In this document: positions 22,278 through 33,968 of the stretch, piece by piece
Position numbering within the stretch: position 1 is the stretch's first letter
Layout of the letters: every line of letters starts with the position of its first letter
Assembly (NCBI GenBank): GCA_034359265.1
Contig: CP136890.1
Location: forward strand, 34,266,501-34,330,500
DNA from: Canna indica
Taxonomy: Eukaryota; Streptophyta; Magnoliopsida; Zingiberales; Cannaceae
Direction: 5' to 3'
Length of the DNA stretch: 64,000 bases
Program-made: the position numbers and the translations under genes
The notes under the pieces: generated by a model
The model's database searches: none
Told to the model about the DNA's origin: nothing
Seen by the model: only the letters and a program-made list of their open reading frames with translations

Positions 22278-22487
22278 CTTTCAAAGCATCTCCACTCTCA
22301 TTTCTATAGAATGAACCGTTGATACAACATCTTCTGAAAACCATATTATTCTCAGTAAGCGTCCCAATCTTGTCAGTCAAAATATATTCAACTTGTCCCA
22401 GATCTTCACTTATCGTTGTGCTAAAAGAAACAAAAGTTAGTGCCAATAAACTTTCCTCAGGATATTTAGCATACCATTGCTACAATA
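22278..22487 (-). pseudogene. P4-type ATPase (ALA2-like phospholipid flippase) fragment
   Basis: A minus-strand exon at 22420-22278 reads [20 protein letters not shown], then [18 protein letters not shown] and NESGDALK. It is bounded by a splice acceptor (TTTCTTTTAG) and a donor (AAAG|GTTATT). Just upstream, [10 protein letters not shown] (about 22487-22450), with its own TTGTAG acceptor, matches an earlier exon of plant ALA2-type flippases, with the intervening exons missing. The catalytic phosphorylation motif DKTGT is DKIGT here. The full protein is over 1000 residues with ten membrane spans, so this is a captured or degraded remnant. Confidence 0.75.
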
Positions 22488-22639
22488 AGCAAAAAAACAG
22501 ATCAGCAAAAAAATGGAAAACAATAGAAACAACACAATGCTCATGCAAAAAAAATGATTTATAGATCTGAATGCAAACAATGTAGAGCTACAAATATAGC
22601 TACAAACAATCTAGCTAGACCCATTTGCTAAGGGAAATG

Positions 22640-23424
22640 AGGGTGCTGGTGGTAGGTTAGAAGGAGTAAATGCTGATAGAGGGAGTGAAGATTTGCAAAC
22701 TGATAATGCAGACCCATTTGCAGGAATCGATGACATAGATATACTTACAGCCATTGAAGAACTACAAGTTGTTTGTTCTCCATCTGGTGCAGAAGAAGGA
22801 AGTAATGGTGGAGGTGGTTTACGAGATGGTGAAGAGGATAGTGAGACTGATCCTGAGAGTGATCTTGAGTATGTGCTTGGAGATTATGGCTAGTTTTATG
22901 AAGGACCTAGGAGCTTACCCAGTGAGGAGGTTGCTGGATGAGCACACTTGCAGTTTGACTTTCAAGAACAGTAGAGTGAACAACACATGGTTGGCTAGAC
23001 ATTACATCAGCACAATTAGGGCTTTGCCAACCATCAAGTTGATGGAATTCAAGAAGCTGGTGAAAGAGCAACTAGCTAGGAGTGGAGGTTTCAAGATTCC
23101 AGTGTAAGAGAGCAAAAGAGGAAGTGTATGATAGTTTGGTTGGTGATAGCAAAGCAGAGTATGCCCTCATGTGGGATTATGCTGATGAGTTGAGGAGATC
23201 AAACAAGGGTTGTACAGATGTCTCGCAAAGGGACAACCAATTGTTGTAGCAAGTGCAAGCAACCTGGACATAACAAAAGGAGCAAGAGATGTCCACTAAT
23301 AGGCAAGGACACTTTAAGAAATTGGCAAGGAAGAAGGCTGCTACAAATTAGCCCAAAGGACAACCATCAACTCAAGGAACTCAAGGGAGTTCAACTGGGA
23401 ATTAGGGAACTAGGGAGCTTTTGA
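22640..23424 (+). pseudogene. MULE transposase with catalytic core deleted
   Basis: An acidic N-terminal part (DNADPFAGIDDIDILTAIEE, 22700-22760) is followed, after a frame change near 22890, by LLDEHTCSLTFKNSRVNNTW and LARHYISTIRALPTIKLMEF. These are the MuDR-type N-terminal region. AEYALMWDYADELRRSN then follows in another frame. A C-terminal zinc knuckle (CSKCKQPGHNKRSKRC, about 23245-23292) comes directly after. The DDE catalytic segment between these parts is missing, so this is a non-autonomous deletion derivative. No TIRs were identified around it. Confidence 0.65.
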
Positions 23425-25600
23425 TTGTTTAGGATTTGTGTTTCATTTTAGTGGTTATGACTATGTGAATATGTGTTTTAGGAAAGATAATATTTTGGAG
23501 GTGTCTCATTTTGCCTAATTATCAATGAAAAAAATCATCTGATGTGTCCTTTTGCTCACAATAATTATTTTAAGCAAGAAGAATTAGAAAAGAAGGATAT
23601 TTTAAGCAATTAGCATGAAATTGGAATGCCACTACTATTCTCATATAATGCATCATCATGTCATAAAGGGCTACTCTTATGAGATAAAGGCATCATCATG
23701 TCATAAAGGGCTACTCTTATACATATAAAACTTTACATGAAGAAGAAGTAGTGGTTAACCGCTAGTTTACCCCTAAATTAGAGATCTTGCACTTAGAACT
23801 TAGTAGTCAAGAAATTGTAGTTTCTAAACTATAATTAATACTCAAAATTTAACTCAGAAGTCAAGAAATATATCACCCAATTAAAAGTAATTCTTAACTG
23901 AATAAAGAAGAAGAAAGAAAGTTAGTTTAAAATTTTTTGATCTAAACTAGTAGGTAAACAACACTTGAATGTTGAATGTTGAATCGAGAATAAATAAATA
24001 TTAAATATATCACCAATGCAGTATCAAGGACACTTGGATAACATGCAACTCAATCCTAATTTCATATACTTTTTACTGAATTCATAATATTTTTAAAGCC
24101 ACAAGTGGACTACTTGATAATAAGATCTTGAAAATGTAGGCACAAGCCCGACATATGAACTGACAACTTAAAAAAGGAAAAATTGAAGCATGTAGTGCTC
24201 ACCTATTCTTCTTTGCACAGTTGAATGCCCAGATTGGAGTAAAAGTCAAGCATATTCATCAATGCATTTGAAGCACTAAAGCACAAGATTAGTTCAAAGA
24301 GACATCAATAATAATACAACAATTTATGAAGCATGTTCAATATAAAAAAGACTAATTTGGCAGTGCTCTTTTCGAGGAAACAAGATTGTTCTAGCAGTTT
24401 ATACAAATCATATCAAATACCAAATGGAATAATGTCAAAACAACGTTTGGGTTTTAAAATTCTAAGGAAACAAATAAGATATATAGATTCATGATCATAT
24501 GCTTAAAGTAAGACATTCATTTGAAAAATTGCATGAGTATGATCAGTATAAATTCCCTTAATGGCCTCATTTTGCAAAAGTATGATCAATATCTCTGTTT
24601 GCAAATACAAAACTATATATAGAAATATCATATTAAGTGTATATTTCTAGTAATTCAACTTAAAATGCTAATATCATATTATCAGCAACAAGCAAGCAAC
24701 CTTATATACTATTCGTGTTATGGAGCATTTATCAAACTGAAGTACTCAAGGAGATAGATGTTTGATGTTCAAATATATGGATGCTTGATGTTCAAATATA
24801 TAATCTCAGCAACAATCATTAGAAAAAAATTCATTGGGCAAGCAAAAGATTTATGTTAACCATCAATTTATAACTAAATAAGGTAAATAAGGAATAGGAT
24901 AAAAAAAACTAGCAAAACGAGAACATTGAATTCAGAGTAACTCCATGGGCACAACCAATTTTATTCACAGCTCCACTGTTAGCTAAAAATTCATATATAG
25001 AGCACAATACATGGTTAGCAGTTGCAGCATTTATCTAAAAATTAAGGAAATCTAACCTTGTGCTGTAGCCTCACATGTTGAATTGAAAAATGAGTAATCA
25101 GGTATCCTTGTTCCTTCAAATTTTGATATATTATCAATTGTTATAGAAAATAAATTGTAAGAATGAAATTTAGTCAGCGTGAGAGATACCAAAAGACTTT
25201 AGTTTCCATTAATCCATGAGAACAAAAGACTATAGATAAACATAAAGACCTGTGAAACTTATTTGAGAGATACCAAAAGACTTTAGTTTCCATTAATCAA
25301 TTTATCTATGTTCTATAGTTTAAAGAATAGGCACTTAAATGATCATACAATAATAAGTACTAATAGTTCTAACCCAGTAAAAAGATAAGCTTTAGAAACA
25401 TAAAGTCCAAAAAAGTAGTTAAGATATCAAAGATTATGGTAAATGAAGAAACTTATTTTAATCTTATTGATGACAATCTAATGCTTAATACAAACAATAT
25501 CTAGAGAGCTTATCTGGTCATACATTCACCTCCACACTAACAATCAACATTCAAGAAAAAAAAGTTCTCCTTAGTAGAATTTATAGAATATCAATAGCCT
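23425..25600. other. AT-rich intergenic or intronic sequence with short duplications
   Basis: No protein or RNA gene recognised. Local direct duplications are visible: CATCATGTCATAAAGGGCTA at about 23650 and 23690, TGATGTTCAAATATAT at 24760 and 24787, and GAGAGATACCAAAAGACTTT at 25181 and 25265. Confidence 0.5.
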
Positions 25601-25639
25601 CCTAGAACTATCTGATCTTAATTAGTGTCTTCCTAAGAT

Positions 25640-26122
25640 GCACAAATATGAAGAATGTGATGTGCATATGAAATCTTATCAGACATCTGAGCAATTTGCG
25701 GGTCTTACCAGACATCAGAGCAATTTGCGGGGAAAGATGAATACCATTGCCATAAAGTCGTTTCTGCACAGGTTGCTTCAAGACCCCATGCAACATCATC
25801 TCTTCCACAACATCCTTGGATTAAACCAAACTTGACCTAAATCAGTTTTCAATGGAGTCCTGAGAATTCCAACAATGTCTTTTTCATCAATCAACTTGCC
25901 CAATCCTTGGAGTAACATATCCTACGCAACTTTATTGACAGGCAGACCACCAGCAGATGCTTGGCAAGTCTCAAAAGCAGTGATATTTAAAGGAATAACA
26001 GGAAAAGTTTCATTCTCACCAACCACTTCAATTAAGTTAGCAGATTCATCACAAATATTTCTATAATATCTAAAGTAGCAATCACCCTCCAAAGAATTCA
26101 TAAATATATCTCTGTAATTCAA
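25640..26122 (-). pseudogene. Unrecognised gene fragment, protein-like
   Basis: The minus strand reads NYRDIFMNSLEGDCYFRYYR, NICDESANLIEVVGENETFP and VIPLNITAFETCQASAGGLP. After one stop (about 25922) it continues in the same frame with DMLLQGLGKLIDEKDIVGIL and RTPLKTDLG. A frame change near 25830 leads to VVEEMMLHGVLKQPVQKRLY. Mixed hydrophobic and charged residues with few simple repeats suggest a real former protein. I cannot assign a family, and it may be a fragment carried by the same element as the ALA2-like piece. Confidence 0.4.
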
Positions 26123-26820
26123 TCTATAATATCTTTTGCAGGATTTGGGTCAAGAAACTAATCATATAACCAAACCTAAGATCTATTGTAGATTTAATTC
26201 TTTGATCCAATGTCATTATTGAAGCTTCATGATACATGCCAGAAATACAAGCAACTACTGTAGATTTTCTCAACCAATACCTAACAATTAATAATTACAA
26301 ATACAAGCAAAACCTAACCAGTAACAAATGAGGAAGAAGAAAAGCTTAATCGAAAAATCAGCTGATGAAACAGAAACAAAAATAGGGGTTTCTTATCTTC
26401 CATTACAAGAAATTAAAAATCAAGTTGAAGAAGAAAGGCTTTATAAATTTTGACAATCTACCACTACAGGAAATCTCCTTTATTTCAGCTCAGATGTACT
26501 TGAATCTTTTCTTTTAAATGCTATAAGCTTTCATTTGCACTCTAAAACATGTTCACGAATGAAGGAGATGTGTAACAAGATAGCATTCTTTTGAGTAATT
26601 AAACATATTAGTGTTATTCATCATCAACAACAATGTTTCTTTTACCTTCTTGATTCTTTGCTGCTTGTGTGGGATGGTAGAACAAGAACTCCAAATCCAA
26701 AAGTAGATCAGTTTTCTTCAAACCTAATTCACCAAATTGACAGAAATTTATGAGATGGGGAACAAGAACTACATTGACAGAAATTAATCATGCATCGACA
26801 TCCACTGTTAATGAGATGGG

Positions 26821-28298
26821 TGAAGGCGAAATGGCGACACTAGAGGGGGGGTGAATAGTGTGTTTACTAAAGTTTTACCTAAATCCCAATTTTAATCGTT
26901 TACTTAATTCGTTTAGGCAATTTGCGATTTAATGATTGGATGCGGAAGCGATAAATAATTAAACAATTAAAACAAACAATCAATCAATGCAAACACGATA
27001 ATTTATAGTGGTTCGGCCCCAATGCCTACTCCACTACCTAAGCACCCCGCTTAGGATTTTCAAACTAGTTTTACTAGTTTAGTTCGGGTCTCCCTTACAA
27101 TGAGAACTTTGACTCGAAGAGTAGCACTCTCGACCTAAGACACTTCTACACCCGGAAGTCTCCTCCTTCTTATCAGGAGCACTCTTCCACCTCAATCCTA
27201 AGGGACAACTAAATTAATCCTAGTAAACACTAAGTTTACACAAGTGGCTTTACACCTTTTCACCAAGGTAACCACTTCACACAACAAGACCTAACAGCCC
27301 TAGGTCGTCACACGCACAAATCAAAACAAAGCGTTCAAATAAACAATAAAAGATACAGTCAAAAGAGCTAAAAAGATAAACCAAGATTAAAGCTCATTTG
27401 CAAGCCTTTGGCGCCTTCAACTCGTCAAGAGGTAGAGCTTGATCAAAACCCGAGTTGAGCCCAGCTTGTGCGCTTGAAGAAATTGTCAGCGGAAAGAAAC
27501 AGAGCGCAAGCGTTGATCATTTGGAAGGCTCTAAATCTCCCTTAGAATGCTCAATGATCACTATAAGATTGGGAGAAGAAGGTTAAATAAAATATTTGAG
27601 GGTGTATTTATACCCTGCTGAAGAAACAGCAGCTCAACGGATAGTTTTCTATCCGTTGCAGACCGCTGGTCGATTGGTCGGTCGATTGACCGATCGACCG
27701 ACCGATCGACCGATCATTCGACTGCCGTTTTCTCTCTTTGGTCGGTCGACCGACGGGTTGACCACCCAGACGCAAGATCATGCGATCCTGCATTCGGTCG
27801 ACCCATCGATCGATCGACGCGATCTGCGTCTTCGGGTATCTGCAGCTCGGTCGACCGACAGAGCTACTACCTAATTTGGGCTTCGATCGATCGATCGCCC
27901 GGTCGACCGAAGTAGCTGCTGCTGCTTTTTACCTTCGGTCGGTCAACCGACCGGTCGACCGAACCTAGGCTGAATGTGATTTATTCAGCCTTCTTCTTCC
28001 GGGCTTCATTTTTGGGTTCCGACTTTCAACGACCATCAACTTGGAGAGCTTTCAGGTGATCTTTGAGCCCGTCCAATACGTCTTTTGTGCACACGTCGAT
28101 CTTCGAGAAGTTTCGCGATGAACCCGAGCGCGACGATCAATGTCCTTTTGATTTCCGATTTTTTTGATTTTTCCGATTGAGGACATTGAACGCTAATTGA
28201 TATGGAACCTGAAAGATATTCTCAATGAAATCATTAGTCCCATGTTTGTTATTATCAAAACCGAGATTAAGACTAAGGTTGAAAACCTAAAGCCAACA
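26821..28298 (-). mobile_element. Copia solo LTR with perfect 5-bp target duplication
   Basis: Plus-strand ends are TGAAGGCGAAATGG and AAAGCCAACA. They are flanked by ATGGG on both sides (26816-26820 and 28299-28303). Read on the minus strand it opens TGTTGGCTTTAGG and carries the same landmarks as the LTR at 30942-32749, including the GTGGTTCGGCCC complement and the GGTCGACC-rich palindromic block (27660-27965). No internal sequence remains, so it arose by LTR-LTR recombination. Confidence 0.85.
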
Positions 28299-28303
28299 AT
28301 GGG

Positions 28304-29930
28304 GAACATGAATGCAGCCTACGAGATGAGGAAGAACAATAGCCTTTTCCACTCCAATACGAATTACTTTTTATTAAAACAGTAACTCCTAAAGAAATCA
28401 ATATGAGAAATCTAGAGAAATTTACCCAAACAGTAACTCCTATTGGTACGTAGTGTCTAATAAAATTTGTTAAAGAAAAAGAAAAAGAAAAATTTAAATC
28501 AAAATCAAGTTTCTCAAATTCTAAAATATTTAATAGATTATTATAACAGTCCAATTTTAAATTTGAGTAAATTCCAATCATGTCAAATTCCAAATGAGAC
28601 TTTCTTTAATTATATGAGATGCATAATTACATAGACTAAACCTCAATAAATTATTTTGAAAAAAGCGTGACCTCTCTGTCATGAATCCTATGTATAGATT
28701 TGACATAACTGATGAATAATAAAATCTATAATTGATTTAATCTAATATAAATAACTTCACGACATTCAAATATATCACCCATCATCCAAAATGAAAGAAA
28801 GAGATACACAACTTTGTCATCTACCAAATAATTGCTTCACTGCCCCAAATTAACTTCTCCAATCTATCCCTCTTCTCTCACCAATACATGAAAAAAATAT
28901 CCCTCTCTACCAAATACAGTCTCATTAATTCTTTATATATGAAAAAAATCAAATTTATTCTATGCACGTAAAATGTCAATATATATCGGATAGTCATTTT
29001 CAAGGCCGGACTAATTACCATGCATTTTGGAAAAAGAAGAAAAAGCTTCGCTGAAATCATGATCATATATGGGCATCAGATACCTGTAGACTATATAATT
29101 AACTTCATTTCTTTGGTGCTTTGCATGATACTGACTTTGACATTTATCTTCTTCTTTTCAAAAGCCAGCCAAAAGAAAAAGAAATAGAGAAAGAAAATGA
29201 CAAAAGAAAAGAGAGTAATGAAGCAACAAAGAGGACTCAGAGTAATAAAGCAACAAAGAGGACTGAGGACATGATCGAATATTTTTCATTCAAACCCATG
29301 AATCACAGGGAAATCATCCACTTCAATCAAGAAACCTAAAATTGCATCTCCAATGGATCGGGGAGAAAAAATGAGTACCTTGTGGAAGGTCAAGTTCTTG
29401 TCGTGCTTCCCCACGAGCTCAGTATCACGGTCGATGGCGATGATGGTTTTTTGTCATCAAGAGATCAAGAGAGAACCAGTAAATGGAACCAGGAATGGAA
29501 AGAAATACTTCAACATCGTACCTTAAAAAAAAGCAACCAAGACCGAGAGATCAAGAGAGATCTAGAGAGAGAGAGAGAGGTGAGAGACGAACCCAGCAAT
29601 TGCGAATTAAGATGATTCTGATGAGCAGCGGCGGGCAATCGACGATGGAGGTGATGGATTTTTGTCGGCTGGGGAGAGAGGCGAGGGATTCGGGGGAAGA
29701 GCCGCGGGACTTCTGTCGACATGTGGAGGAGTCGTTGGCTGATTTGTGTTAGCTGGAGAAAGGAAAGGGCGCAGAGGGAAGCGTCACGCGTCTGGAGAAA
29801 AATGGGCGCAGACTTTTGTCGGAGGGGAAAAAGTCGCACAACTGGAGAAAAAAATGGGCGCAGGGATTTTGTCGGCTTGCGGGGAAGTGAGGGGTCTGCT
29901 GAAAAATAAGAGGGAATAGGGGGGAAAATA
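28304..29930. other. No recognisable gene
   Basis: 28304-29340 is AT-rich and featureless. 29340-29930 is GC-richer and contains a GAGAGAGAGAGAG tract (29560-29580) and repeats of GGAGAAAAATGGGCGCAG (29791, 29839). This may be the interior of the CACTA element whose end is at 30046. Confidence 0.45.
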
Positions 29931-29939
29931 AGGTTTTAT

Positions 29940-30046
29940 AAATTTTACCAACGGAATGTATATTCGTCGGTGACTTTGTTGGTAATACCAATAAAAATTG
30001 TCCGTCGGTAATAAATCCGTCGGTGAAGCCTTATTTTTTTGTAGTG
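29940..30046 (-). mobile_element. CACTA-type terminus
   Basis: The plus strand ends TTTTTTTGTAGTG, which is CACTACAAAAAAA read inward. The preceding 100 bp carry repeats of CCGTCGGTAATA and CGTCGGTGA, as in CACTA subterminal regions. Its partner end was not found, and the repeats differ from those at 9912 and 62748, so this is a third family. Confidence 0.65.
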
Positions 30047-30159
30047 TGTGCTGCGGGCAGGCTGGCCCGAATAATTAAATATTTAATCTAGATTAAATAT
30101 TTAAATATTTAAATTTAAATTTTTAAAGGTTTAAAATTTAATTTTAAATATTAATGGCT

Positions 30160-30230
30160 AGGGGCGAGTTTTGAACTTGGACCTCTAGTTATATTTGAGA
30201 TAGCTTAACCATTGTACTAAGCTTTATTAT
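30160..30230 (-). repeat. tRNA-like sequence, possible SINE head
   Basis: On the minus strand TACAATGGTTAAGCTATC resembles a pol III A box. Spaced downstream, GAGGTCCAAGTTCAAAACTC resembles a B box. This layout fits a tRNA-derived SINE head. The acceptor stem cannot be formed, so it is not a functional tRNA. Confidence 0.35.
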
Positions 30231-30941
30231 ATATTTTTAACACATTTTTTAAATGTAACGCAGTACAAATTAATAAAAATATTTTTAAAAACTCAAATTA
30301 TAATTAATTTTTTGTTTATCTTTAATACAAAAATATTCATCCAATGATAAAACAATTTTTTTAATATTATAATAGATCGCACCTTAAAAGGTTGCCTACG
30401 TACCTTCTATAGATAAACTTGTACTCTCCAATGATTAAACTATAGAAGGATCAGGTCTACGTAGTTCTTTTTACATTTTTAATCACCCGTAGTCCCCGGT
30501 GATTTAACTTGTACTTGGACCAGCAGCACCAGCTTCGCTTGTTTGAGCTTCCTCCTCTCCCAACGATGAAGTGTCGTGTCCCCCCTTATCTTGTAATCTA
30601 TCTTCAGCATCCAACCAGTCTTTTAAGCAAATGCACATTTTAACCATTTCTGCACTCATTCAGCTCCTTCTTTCGTCGAGAATTCTATTTTCTGCACTAA
30701 AACAAGACTCGAAAGCTACTGTAAACATAGGAACAGTTAGTATATCACGTGCCATGATGGAAATAATAGGATACACAGGAACAGTTAGTATATCACGTAC
30801 TATTCTAAAATCTCATTATCATCTATTTCTTCAGAATGATTATGATCTAGAAAAAAAGTTAATTCATTGAAATTAGTAGATTTAGTTTTTTTTATCCTAC
30901 GATCAAGTTGAGAATTAATACTATTTCCACTATCATCTCTT
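30230..30941. other. AT-rich spacer, no gene
   Basis: Contains a 24-bp direct repeat with core GGAACAGTTAGTATATCACG at 30730 and 30779. No protein family recognised in the open frames. Confidence 0.45.
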
Positions 30942-32749
30942 TGTTGGCTTAAGGTTTTCAACGTTGGTCTTAATCTTAGTTTTAATAATAACAAATGTGG
31001 AACTAATGTTTCATTGAGAAATCTTTCAGGTTTCAAGTCGGTTAGCAGTCGACATCCCTGATCCAAAAAATTAGAGAAATCGGCAAGGACGCTCGTCGGC
31101 GCTCGAGATTCTTCAAGAAGTTAGAGTTTAGGTTTAGGGTGTCTAGATATATTGTATATCCTCTTTATGATGCAAAGAACCCTAAATCCAAATCCGAAAC
31201 CCAAAATATGTAAACCCGAAAATCGCCCTGAAACTCACTAAGCCTAGGGAGCTCCTTGGTGGGCTATATGACCTAGATAGTTTCTTGACATAAAAAATGG
31301 CGATAATTGTTCCTTGGGTAGAAATTAGATAACGAGATATTTTAAAGAATTTTTTGGAAGCCTTTAGCCTACCCATTCTTGACCCCAAAAATTAGAAAAG
31401 TTTCGTTTTCCGAAAATTTGTACTAGACCCCAAAAACTAGATTTTGATTCTTAAGGATTTTCATTTTTTAGAAATTTTTATTGAATTCAAATGGGGGGTA
31501 ATCCTTATATAACATTTATGTTTTAAAGTTATTAACTTAATAAATGTTATATAAGTAGATTTAGTGAAGACGAAACCAGAAAATGAATAAAAAAAACCAA
31601 ACTGCCCAATCCAGTCTAGGTTCGGTCGACCGGTCGGTCGACCGAATGCTAGCAAAAATTGGCAGCAGGCAATTCAGTCGACCGAAGTGTGTGGAAAAAT
31701 GGTAGTGCGTCCGTTGGTCGATCGATTGGTCGACCAGATTGAGGATCATAGAATCACGCCTCTTGCTTAACTGCATCGGTCGACCGATCGTTCGATCGAA
31801 TTTGGGATCGATGATGTCGCGACTCTTTCGATCGACCCGTCGGTTGACCGAACAACGTGAATAATACACAGAAGGCGCAATGTTCGTGGATGATCGATCG
31901 GTTAGTCGACCGACGAACGATCGACATGCGACCGAACGATGAAAACGGCTAGTTTTTCACCCGTTGACGCACTGTTTCAGTTGCAGGTTTATAAATACCC
32001 AAACCCAGCCTTCTTTAAATAACTTTTGATCACTCCTAAACTCCATTGAGCCAAATCTTGATCATTCTAAAGCATTTCTTGAGGCATCCCTCTGAAATCC
32101 CTAGTTTCCAGGATAACACCTTGATTTAGCCTTCAAGATTTATCGATTCATCATCTCAAGGCATCAAGAGGACTAGGGAGTGTCTTTTGGAGCTAAGTAT
32201 AGTTTGATTGATTTATTGCTCTAATTTTTATTGTATTTTGTTGTTTATTTTGATTGTACATCAAGTGTGTAAACCTAGATTGCTAGGTTTGATTGAGTTG
32301 GTGGTTGCCTTGGTGTTAAGGCTTAAACCCACCATTGTAAACTTAGTTTACTAGGATTAGTTCTTATTGTCCTTAGGATTGAGTTGGGAGAGTGCTCTTG
32401 GTAGGAAGGCGGAGACTTTTGGGTGTGGAAGTGCCTTCGGTGTAAGAGCGTAGACTCTCCGATGAAATTATCCTCGTTGTAAAGGAAAGAAGAAAATCTA
32501 GTAAAGTTAGTTTGGAAATCCTAAGCGGGGGGTGCTTAGGTAGTGGAGTAGGCATTGGGGCCGAACCACTATAAATTATTATGTTTGCATTGATATCTTG
32601 TTTGTTTTAATTGTTTTATCATTTATCGCTTCCGCATTTAGTCGTCGAATTATAATTTGCCTAAAGTAACCAAAGAAACGATTAAAATCAGATTTAGGCT
32701 AATTGATTAGTAATTCACCCCCCCTCCAGTGTGGCCATTTCACCCAACA
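30942..32749 (+). mobile_element. Ty1-copia 5' LTR (1808 bp)
   Basis: Starts TGTTGGCTTAAGG and ends CATTTCACCCAACA, immediately followed by a methionine-tRNA primer site. Shares its start block (AATAATAACAAATGTGGAAC), the GGTCGACC-rich palindromic cluster (31620-31930), the GTGTAAGAGCGTAGACTCTC block and the GGGGCCGAACCACTATAAAT block with the LTRs at 26821 and 48378. Confidence 0.82.
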
Positions 32750-32750
32750 A

Positions 32751-32765
32751 TTGGTATCAGAGCGG
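32751..32765 (+). other. Primer-binding site of copia element
   Basis: TTGGTATCAGAGCGG lies one base after the LTR end. TGGTATCAGAGC complements the 3' end of plant initiator methionine tRNA. Confidence 0.88.
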
Positions 32766-32817
32766 GTCCGTAGCTTGAGATTTCACCATCTCTTCTACAC
32801 ATTGTCTCAATCTGAGA

Positions 32818-33753
32818 ATGGCACTAGAGTCGGTAGCATCTTCACCTCCTAGGTTCGATGAATCGAACTTTGGTCTTTGGAAGTCTAGAATGTACACCTA
32901 CTTAAAGACTAGAGGTTTTGATATTTATAACATGATTAAATTAGAATACATTGAACCTAAGGTTGACATGCATGATTGGAATGAACATGACAAGAAAATG
33001 TTTTAATCTAATGGAGATGCTATGTATTCTATTTTTTGTACCTTACCTAATAGCATCCTTGATAAAGTCATGCCTTGTACATCGGCATTTGATTTATGGG
33101 CTACATTAAATATGTTATATAATTTTGCTAAAACCGAAGAGCTTAATACACTTGTTGAGTGTGGTGATGACAATGGTCATCCCCCTAGTGCTAACCTCGG
33201 TTTTGATGCTCTTAGTGCTTCTAGTGAAAGAAGCAAATCAAAAAGCCGAAAAAGAAAGGTTATATGCTACTTGTGCAAGGAAAAATGGCACATTAAGAGG
33301 AATTGTTATTCATCAAAGAAGAATGCCAAAAAGAGGACAAGTGCTTCAACTTTCACAACCGAATCACAAGAAGCATCCTCCTGTCATGATCAAGAAGTCC
33401 TATCTCAATTTTGCCTCATGGGTCTTCGGAATGAGGTAAAATCTTCCACTTCTAGTCATGATAGAAATCTTGATAGTGATAATGATGGTAGTAGCTCAAA
33501 TTCTTTAGGTATGACTTATGATGAGCTATTAGAAGAATCTAAGAAGATGTATACCTTGCTTATGAATAAGATCAAAGAAAATAGAAAACTAAAAAAAGAA
33601 AATTTAAGGCTTGATTCACAAGTGCATGAATTAGAGAAAGATAAATTGAATACTAGTTTTGTTAATTCTTGCCATGACAATTTTAAGCATGAAATTGAAA
33701 ACTTAAAAAGTGAGAATATTGATTTGAAAAAAGAAAATGAGGATTTGAAATAA
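32818..33753 (+). pseudogene. gag: Ty1-copia gag
   Basis: MALESVASSPPRFDESNFGL starts 69 bases after the LTR. The family N-terminal signature follows (FGLWKSRMYTYLKTRGFDIY), then an in-frame stop at 33004. SILDKVMPCTSAFDLWATLN is a shortened UBN2/gag core; after MLYNFAKTEE it jumps to a late region, so a central part is deleted. A CCHC-type knuckle (CYLCKEKWHIKRNC) is at about 33270-33310. The tail is coiled coil (KIKENRKLKKENLRLDSQV and following). The frame stops at 33751. No protease or integrase follows, because a hAT end and a gypsy LTR occupy the next positions. Confidence 0.85.
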
Positions 33754-33756
33754 AAA

Positions 33757-33968
33757 ATGAAGCTTAGAAGTCCGGCCCAAGCCAGACTTTGGCGCGCGTC
33801 AACCTACGGCCATGCTCGGGTGAGCACGGCATGCGGGCCATGCTCGGCCCGCGTGCCGTTCTGAGCACGACTCGGCTGTGGGCTGTGCCTAGCATGGCCC
33901 GCCTCCTGGGCACAGTCGGGCCGGGCCCGTGCCGCCCATGGGCGGGCCCGTCCCATTGCCACCTCTAC
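33757..33968 (-). mobile_element. hAT-type transposon end
   Basis: The plus strand ends CCCATTGCCACCTCTA, that is TAGAGGTGGCAATGGG read inward, a common plant hAT terminus. The adjacent 190 bp are dense in GGGCC and GCCCG motifs, as in hAT subterminal regions. The other end was not found. Confidence 0.5.

Noticed and set aside
26462..26480. CACTACAGGAAAT as a possible CACTA left end pairing with 30046
   Set aside because: Subterminal repeats do not match and the 3-bp flanks (TAC and TGT) differ, so I do not call an element.
30160..30230. A functional tRNA gene on the minus strand
   Set aside because: A- and B-box-like text is present but no acceptor stem or anticodon arm can be formed; at most a SINE head.
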